In this document: piece by piece, positions 13,813 through 17,930 of the stretch | Position numbering within the stretch: the first letter of the stretch is position 1 | How the letters are laid out: the number at the start of each line of letters is the position of its first letter | Assembly (NCBI GenBank): GCA_900544115.1 | Contig: UQTW01000038.1 | Span: 1-17,930 of the forward strand | Source of the DNA: an uncultured Collinsella sp. | Lineage (GTDB): Bacteria; Actinomycetota; Coriobacteriia; Coriobacteriales; Coriobacteriaceae | Length of the DNA stretch: 17,930 nucleotides | Direction: 5' to 3' | Notes under the pieces: generated by a model | The model's database searches: none | Told to the model about the DNA's origin: nothing | What the model saw: only the letters and a program-made list of their open reading frames with translations | Position numbers and translations under genes: made by a program

Positions 13813-14709
13813 GTGACCGATCGGTCCCTCATCCTTACCGCGCCGGCAAAGATTAACCTCTATCTGGGGGTTCATACCGAGCGCGACGCCCGCGGCTATC
13901 ACAGGGTCGATTCCCTGATGGCAGCCGTCGGTCTAGCCGATACCGTGACGGTCACGCCGGCGCAGGCGTTGACCGTCCAGACGGTTCCGGCATCCGATTT
14001 TCCCATGCAAAAAAATACGGCCTATCGGGCGGCAATCGCTATGGCCGAGCGTTACGGTCGCGATGCCAACGTGAGCGTGACGATCGAAAAGCGTATCCCG
14101 CTGTGCGCCGGCCTGGGAGGCCCCTCGACGGATGCCGCTGCGGTCATCGTTGCCTTGGCCGAGCTGTGGGGTATCGACCGCGCCGACCCCGCGCTCGATG
14201 ACATCGCTCGCGGTATCGGCGCCGACGTGCCGTTCTTTTTGCACACGAGTCCCGCATTCTACGTCGGCGGGGGAGATGTGCTGGCCACTGAGTATCCTGT
14301 GCTTCCGGCGACACCTGTCGTATTGGTCAAACCGCACGAGACGAGCGTTTCAACGGTTGAAGCATATCGACGATTTGATGAGAGCCCGGTGCCCGCGGAA
14401 AAACCCGATGCGATTGCTTCTGTCTTACGCGCCGGCGATGCCGAGGCGGCATATGCGCTCGTTCATAACAATCTGGGCGTCATATCCGCGCAGATGGAGC
14501 CGCGGATCCAGGCAGTTCTCGACTGGCTGCGCGCACAGGAGGGAACCGTTGCCGTGGACGTGTGTGGTTCGGGTGCTTGCTCGTTTGCCATTTGCGATAC
14601 CGTCGCTGCAGCAGCCCATCTTGCGGGAGCTGCCCAGCAAAATGGCTGGTGGGCCTGCGCGACTGAGCTTATTCCCAACACGGTTCAAATCGACGCGCCA
14701 AAGAAATAA
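13813..14709 (+). CDS. ispE: 4-diphosphocytidyl-2-C-methyl-D-erythritol kinase
   Basis: IspE phosphorylates CDP-methylerythritol with ATP in the MEP isoprenoid pathway, which feeds undecaprenyl phosphate and quinone side chains. It is a GHMP kinase of 298 residues: TAPAKINLYLGV with Lys13, the ATP loop IPLCAGLGGPSTDAAA (residues 95-110), GIGADVPFFL with the catalytic Asp, and a C-terminal DVCGSGACSFA glycine loop. The ATP loop has Pro104 where most members have Gly (GLGGGS), and the C-terminal loop is CGSGAC rather than SGSGPT. GTG is the start, with GAGGAG (13799-13804) in the end of veg as ribosome site, so veg and ispE are coupled. Confidence 0.94.
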   Translation: MTDRSLILTAPAKINLYLGVHTERDARGYHRVDSLMAAVGLADTVTVTPAQALTVQTVPASDFPMQKNTAYRAAIAMAERYGRDANVSVTIEKRIPLCAGLGGPSTDAAAVIVALAELWGIDRADPALDDIARGIGADVPFFLHTSPAFYVGGGDVLATEYPVLPATPVVLVKPHETSVSTVEAYRRFDESPVPAEKPDAIASVLRAGDAEAAYALVHNNLGVISAQMEPRIQAVLDWLRAQEGTVAVDVCGSGACSFAICDTVAAAAHLAGAAQQNGWWACATELIPNTVQIDAPKK

Positions 14710-14744
14710 AAATTTCTCTAGCACGCGACGAAAATCTTTGTTAC

Positions 14745-14750
14745 TATAGT
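14745..14750 (+). promoter_or_regulatory. -10 box of the tRNA-Pro promoter
   Basis: TTACTATAGT (14741-14750) holds overlapping -10 candidates TACTAT and TATAGT, eight to eleven bases before the tRNA 5' end. No convincing -35 is seen, and read-through from ispE is also possible. Confidence 0.4.
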
Positions 14751-14758
14751 CGAGCTAA

Positions 14759-14835
14759 CGGGTTGTGGCTCAGTTTGGTAGAGCACTGCGTTCGGGACGC
14801 AGGGGTCGCTGGTTCAAATCCAGTCAACCCGACCA
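14759..14835 (+). tRNA. tRNA-Pro (anticodon CGG)
   Basis: A 77-nt cloverleaf: acceptor CGGGTTG/CAACCCG, D-stem GCTC/GAGC, anticodon stem CTGCG/CGCAG with loop TTCGGGA (anticodon CGG), T-arm GCTGG-TTCAAAT-CCAGT, discriminator A and encoded CCA. The C1-G72 first pair is typical of bacterial proline tRNAs. It reads CCG codons. A strong terminator follows ten bases later. Confidence 0.97.
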
Positions 14836-14844
14836 GAGCATGAG

Positions 14845-14874
14845 AAGGGACCGCTTCTTGCGGTCCCTTTTTTT
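14845..14874 (+). terminator. Intrinsic terminator after tRNA-Pro
   Basis: AAGGGACCGC (14845-14854), loop TTCTT, GCGGTCCCTT (14860-14869), with a T-run reaching 14874. A perfect 10-bp stem. Confidence 0.92.
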
Positions 14875-14882
14875 AGCTATTG

Positions 14883-14911
14883 TTGTGATACCGCGGCACC
14901 CGCGGTATACT
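14883..14911 (+). promoter_or_regulatory. tatA promoter with a perfect dyad in the spacer
   Basis: TTGTGA (14883-14888), 17-base spacer, TATACT (14906-14911) form a good sigma-70 type promoter. The dyad ATACCGCGG (14888-14896) / CCGCGGTAT (14900-14908), with CAC between, is perfect over 9 bp per arm. It covers the spacer and part of the -10. This placement suits a repressor, or a promoter-distorting activator. No regulator gene is adjacent, so the binding protein is unknown. Confidence 0.6.
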
Positions 14912-14947
14912 CATTCGAGCTTGTCTCGCTGTATTGTGGAGGTCTAC

Positions 14948-15223
14948 ATGTTTGGACTGAGGGCTCCTGAGCTCATCATTATTCTCGTCGTTGTCTTGAT
15001 CATCTTCGGGCCTAAGAACCTGCCGAAGCTCGGCAAGTCTCTCGGCTCTACCGTCAAGAATATCCGCGAGGGTATGGAGGGCGACGATAAGGGCGAAACC
15101 AAGCAGGCCGAGGACGTTGTGGTCGAGGAGTCCAAGGAGGACAAGGAGATCGCAGAGCTCGAGGCCAAGCTCGCTGCTGCCAAGAAAAAGCAGGCAGAGG
15201 ACAGCGACGCGGACGCAGAGTAG
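14948..15223 (+). CDS. tatA: Sec-independent translocase subunit TatA
   Basis: TatA oligomerises to form the passage for folded twin-arginine proteins across the cytoplasmic membrane. The 91-residue protein has a short N-terminus, a single membrane helix (about residues 8-20, ELIIILVVVLIIFG), the FGP hinge at 20-22, an amphipathic helix (about 23-42, PKNLPKLGKSLGSTVKNIRE) and a highly charged tail rich in Glu, Lys and Ala that may be helical. GGAGG (14938-14942) five bases before ATG 14948 sets the start. The frame is open further upstream only because it runs through the tRNA gene. No tatC or tatB is in the window. Distinction from TatB or TatE rests on general features, but the FGP and short tail favour TatA. 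Confidence 0.93.
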   Translation: MFGLRAPELIIILVVVLIIFGPKNLPKLGKSLGSTVKNIREGMEGDDKGETKQAEDVVVEESKEDKEIAELEAKLAAAKKKQAEDSDADAE

Positions 15224-15248
15224 TCCCATCCCTTTGGGGTGAGCACCT

Positions 15249-15281
15249 GACCGGCTTGCCCGCAGGCTAGCCGGTCTTTTT
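15249..15281 (+). terminator. Intrinsic terminator after tatA
   Basis: GACCGGCT (15249-15256) and AGCCGGTC (15269-15276) form an 8-bp stem. The 12-nt loop can itself pair (GCC/GGC), and five T follow. The next gene therefore needs its own promoter. Confidence 0.88.
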
Positions 15282-15288
15282 CGTTTTG

Positions 15289-15294
15289 TTGACA
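15289..15294 (+). promoter_or_regulatory. Candidate -35 box of greA
   Basis: A perfect TTGACA follows the tatA terminator, 36 bases before the greA start. The best -10 (CATAGT, 15309-15314) gives a spacer of only 14, so the promoter assignment is incomplete. Confidence 0.35.
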
Positions 15295-15329
15295 GTTGAT
15301 CGTTACATCATAGTTGGGGAGATATCCGT

Positions 15330-15800
15330 ATGGACGCAAGCCAGATCGTACTGACCGCTGAGGGCCGCCAGAAGCTCGTCGAGGAGCTCGCTTGGCGTGA
15401 GGGCGATTACGCCAAGGAGATCGTCGAGGACATCAAGGAAGCCCGCGCGTTCGGCGACCTTTCGGAGAACTCCGAGTACGATGCCGCCAAGGACAAGCAG
15501 GCCCAGAATGCTGCTCGCATTGCCGAGATTCAGGCCATCCTCGCCAACGCTCAGGTTGCTGCCACCACGGGCGATCTGACCGTCTCCATCGGTTCCACCG
15601 TTTCTCTGATCGATCCCAACGGTGAGGTCATGGAAGTCACGCTCGTCGGTACCACCGAGACCAACTCGCTCGAGCACAAGATCTCTAACGAGTCTCCGGT
15701 CGGTCACGCCATCATCGGTCACGGCGAGGGCGACTCCGTTGAGGTCGTTACGCCTTCTGGCAAGACCCGCGTCTACACCATCGCCAAGATCGCACGCTAG
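15330..15800 (+). CDS. greA: Transcription elongation factor GreA
   Basis: GreA enters the secondary channel of RNA polymerase and stimulates cleavage of backtracked transcripts. The 156-residue protein has the N-terminal coiled coil (about residues 8-75), with the acidic tip in FGDLSENSEYDAAK that positions magnesium, and the C-terminal FKBP-like domain ending ISNESPVGHAIIGHGEGDSVEV. Length is as expected (about 155-160). GGGGAG (15316-15321) eight bases before the ATG supports the start. It lies between two terminators, so it appears monocistronic, 79 bp ahead of lysS. A greA-lysS neighbourhood occurs in many Gram-positive bacteria. Confidence 0.96.
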   Translation: MDASQIVLTAEGRQKLVEELAWREGDYAKEIVEDIKEARAFGDLSENSEYDAAKDKQAQNAARIAEIQAILANAQVAATTGDLTVSIGSTVSLIDPNGEVMEVTLVGTTETNSLEHKISNESPVGHAIIGHGEGDSVEVVTPSGKTRVYTIAKIAR

Positions 15801-15828
15801 ACCACGGTCCCGCGTAAAGGTATGTTTT

Positions 15829-15861
15829 CGCTCCCTGGGACCGAATCCTGGGGAGCGTTTT
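15829..15861 (+). terminator. Terminator between greA and lysS
   Basis: CGCTCCC (15829-15835) pairs with GGGAGCG (15851-15857), then TTTTAG. The loop is 15 nt and the T-run short, so read-through into lysS is likely partial. Confidence 0.6.
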
Positions 15862-15879
15862 AGTTTGAGGAGCTAACTT

Positions 15880-17844
15880 ATGGCAGAGAACCAGAACGTC
15901 GCCGATCAGGCCTCGACGCTCAACGACGAGCGCGCCACGCGTCTGGCAAAGCGCGCCGCCCTGTTCGAGGCGGGCCAGAACCCCTATCCCGAGCACTCCG
16001 AGATCGAGGACTATGTCGTCGACATTGAGGCCAAATATGCCGATCTTGCCGATGGCGAGGATACTGAGGACGTCGTGAAGATCGGCGGCCGCGTGGTCGC
16101 CAAGCGCGGTCAGGGCAAGATCATGTTTATCGTCGTGCGCGACGCTACCGCCGAGATTCAGCTGTTCTGCCGTATTAACGACATGGACGAGGCGGCCTGG
16201 AGCACGCTTAAGGCCCTCGACTTGGGCGATATCCTGGGCGTGACCGGCGTGGTCGTGCGCACCAAGCGTGGCCAGCTTTCCGTTGCCCCCAAGAGCGCGA
16301 CCCTGCTCTCCAAGGCCGTTCGTCCGTTGCCCGAGAAGTTCCACGGTCTTTCCGATAAGGAGACCCGTTATCGTCAGCGCTATGTCGACCTGATTGCCAA
16401 CGACGATGTTCGCGAGACCTTCCGCAAGCGCTCGCAGATTCTCTCCACCTTCCGCCGCTTCATGGAATCTGACGGCTACATGGAGGTCGAGACCCCCATC
16501 CTGCAGACCATTCAGGGCGGCGCTACGGCCAAGCCGTTCATCACGCACTTCAACGCGCTCGATCAGGAGTGCTACCTGCGCATTGCTACCGAGCTGCACC
16601 TCAAGCGCTGCATCGTCGGTGGCTTTGAGCGCGTCTTCGAGATCGGCCGCATCTTCCGCAACGAGGGTATGGACCTCACCCACAACCCCGAGTTCACCAC
16701 GATGGAGGCCTATCGCGCCTTCTCCGATCTCGAGGGCATGAAGGCACTCGCCCAGGGCGTCATCAAGGCTGCCAACAAGGCTATCGGCAATCCTGAGGTC
16801 ATCGAGTATCAGGGCCAGACCATCGATCTGTCCGGTGAGTGGGCAAGCCGTCCCATGACCGATATCGTTTCGAACGTGCTCGGCAAGCAGGTTACCATCG
16901 ACACGCCGGTCGAGGAGCTTGCCGCCGCCGCACGCGAGAAGGGCCTGGAGATTAAGCCCGAGTGGACTGCTGGCAAGATCATCGCCGAGATTTACGATGA
17001 GCTGGGCGAGGACACCATCGTCAATCCGACCTTCGTATGCGATTACCCCATCGAGGTCAGCCCGCTTGCCAAGCGCTTTGAGGACGATCCGCGCCTGACG
17101 CACCGCTTTGAGCTGGTCATCGCCGGCCACGAGTACGCCAACGCATTCTCCGAGCTCAATGACCCGGTCGACCAGGCCGAGCGCTTTGCTGCCCAGATGG
17201 CCGAGAAGGCCGGCGGCGACGACGAGGCTATGGAGTATGACGAGGACTACGTGCGCGCCCTCGAGTACGGTATGCCTCCTGCGGGCGGCATTGGCATTGG
17301 TATCGACCGCGTGGTCATGCTGCTTACCAACCAGGCTTCCATTCGCGACGTCCTGCTGTTCCCGCACATGAAGCCCGAGAAGGGTTTCCAGTCCGGTGCC
17401 GCTGCCGCCAAGGCTGCAGAGGCCGGCAACGCCGCAAGCCCGTTCGTCAAGTCGCTCAAGCCCACGCTCGACTACTCCAAGATCGCCGTTGAGCCGCTGT
17501 TTGAGGAGTTCGTCGACTTTGATACCTTCTCCAAGAGCGATTTCCGCGCTGTGAAGGTCAAGGCATGCGAGGCCGTCAAGAAGTCCAAGAAGCTGCTGAA
17601 CTTTACGCTCGACGACGGTACCGGTACCGACCGCACCATCCTCTCCGGCATCCATGAATACTATGAGCCCGAGGATCTGGTCGGCAAGACGCTGCTCGCC
17701 ATCACCAATCTGCCTCCGCGCAAGATGATGGGTATTCCCAGCTGCGGCATGCTGATCAGTGCCATCCACGAGGAGGAGGGCGAGGAGCGCCTCAACCTGA
17801 TCCAGCTCGACGCTTCCATCCCCGCCGGCGCGAAGATGTACTAA
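15880..17844 (+). CDS. lysS: Lysyl-tRNA synthetase, class II, with C-terminal tRNA-binding domain
   Basis: LysRS charges tRNA-Lys with lysine using ATP. Of 654 residues, about 1-500 form the standard enzyme: an N-terminal OB-fold anticodon-binding domain (VVKIGGRVVAKRGQGKIMF onward), then the class II core with motif 2 FRNEGMD (259-265) and HNPEFTTMEAY, and motif 3 GGIGIGIDRVVMLL (469-482). An alanine-rich linker (about 503-530) leads to a second OB-fold domain, about 545-654, of the Trbp111/EMAPII/MetRS C-terminal type, seen in FSKSDFRAVKV, KKLLNFTLDDG, TILSGIHEYY and LPPRKMMGIPSCGML. That domain binds tRNA non-specifically and usually sits on MetRS in bacteria. GAGGAG seven bases before the ATG sets the start. 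The domain assignment is by motif only. Confidence 0.95.
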   Translation: MAENQNVADQASTLNDERATRLAKRAALFEAGQNPYPEHSEIEDYVVDIEAKYADLADGEDTEDVVKIGGRVVAKRGQGKIMFIVVRDATAEIQLFCRINDMDEAAWSTLKALDLGDILGVTGVVVRTKRGQLSVAPKSATLLSKAVRPLPEKFHGLSDKETRYRQRYVDLIANDDVRETFRKRSQILSTFRRFMESDGYMEVETPILQTIQGGATAKPFITHFNALDQECYLRIATELHLKRCIVGGFERVFEIGRIFRNEGMDLTHNPEFTTMEAYRAFSDLEGMKALAQGVIKAANKAIGNPEVIEYQGQTIDLSGEWASRPMTDIVSNVLGKQVTIDTPVEELAAAAREKGLEIKPEWTAGKIIAEIYDELGEDTIVNPTFVCDYPIEVSPLAKRFEDDPRLTHRFELVIAGHEYANAFSELNDPVDQAERFAAQMAEKAGGDDEAMEYDEDYVRALEYGMPPAGGIGIGIDRVVMLLTNQASIRDVLLFPHMKPEKGFQSGAAAAKAAEAGNAASPFVKSLKPTLDYSKIAVEPLFEEFVDFDTFSKSDFRAVKVKACEAVKKSKKLLNFTLDDGTGTDRTILSGIHEYYEPEDLVGKTLLAITNLPPRKMMGIPSCGMLISAIHEEEGEERLNLIQLDASIPAGAKMY

Positions 17845-17847
17845 CTA

Positions 17848-17874
17848 GTTACGCGGTTCTACGAACCGCGTAAC
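17848..17874 (+). terminator. Perfect hairpin after lysS, possible terminator
   Basis: GTTACGCGGTTC (17848-17859), loop TAC, GAACCGCGTAAC (17863-17874): a perfect 12-bp stem three bases after the stop. No T-run follows on either strand, so it is an atypical terminator or an mRNA-stabilising end. The last 56 bases of the window hold no gene I can support. Confidence 0.45.
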
Positions 17875-17930
17875 GGCTCGACGCTGCGCGGGCCGCATTT
17901 GGACAATCTGACGTTCAACTTCAAGGGCGC

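Noticed and set aside
14765..14947. Upstream extension of the tatA reading frame
   Set aside because: It runs through tRNA-Pro and its terminator. ATG 14948 has an ideal GGAGG and begins the expected membrane helix.
15748..17769. Long minus-strand open frame opposite lysS
   Set aside because: It is the antisense shadow of a confident tRNA synthetase gene.
1..17930. Search for defence, CRISPR, toxin-antitoxin, phage or transposase genes
   Set aside because: All plus-strand genes of substance are recognised core functions, and no spaced direct repeats or integrase-like motifs were seen.

Overview
The window reads as a GC-rich actinobacterial chromosome segment, most likely from Coriobacteriia and plausibly Collinsella. 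This rests on gene style and gene order (GC-rich codons, GTG starts, both tRNA genes encoding CCA, murI-rph-rdgB and veg-ispE neighbourhoods, LysRS carrying an extra C-terminal domain), not on a database match. Almost all the coding content is core metabolism and information processing. I see no phage, defence or CRISPR system.

Positions 1-5170 are an arginine biosynthesis operon, argC-argJ-argB-argD. Together these convert N-acetylglutamate to ornithine with recycling of the acetyl group. It is preceded by what look like tandem ARG boxes (ArgR operators), interrupted between argC and argJ by a branched RNA structure ending in a T-run, and closed by a hairpin terminator. No argR, argF, argG or argH is present.

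Positions 5170-5854 lack protein genes. They hold a 224-bp element bounded by 32-bp inverted repeats, a 121-bp highly folded element whose 3' end mimics a tRNA T-arm plus acceptor stem, a terminator, and tRNA-Val(UAC) on the minus strand. The promoter of asnB (asparagine synthetase) follows.

Positions 5855-12180 carry asnB with its own terminator, a divergent MurE-type ligase, a HAD phosphatase, glutamate racemase (murI) and RNase PH (rph). MurE and MurI both serve peptidoglycan synthesis. A strong terminator follows rph.

Positions 12292-14835 carry two housecleaning genes, rdgB (non-canonical dNTP removal) and dtd (D-aminoacyl-tRNA removal). After a new promoter come veg and ispE (isoprenoid MEP pathway), then tRNA-Pro(CGG).

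Positions 14836-17930 carry tatA, whose promoter spacer is filled by a perfect dyad, then greA and lysS. LysRS has a C-terminal Trbp111/EMAPII-like tRNA-binding domain. Most units end in clear intrinsic terminators, so the window splits into many short transcripts. The most unusual items are non-coding: the argC-argJ structure, the 5195-5550 repeat complex and the tatA promoter dyad. The LysRS fusion and the ArgD insertion also stand out.
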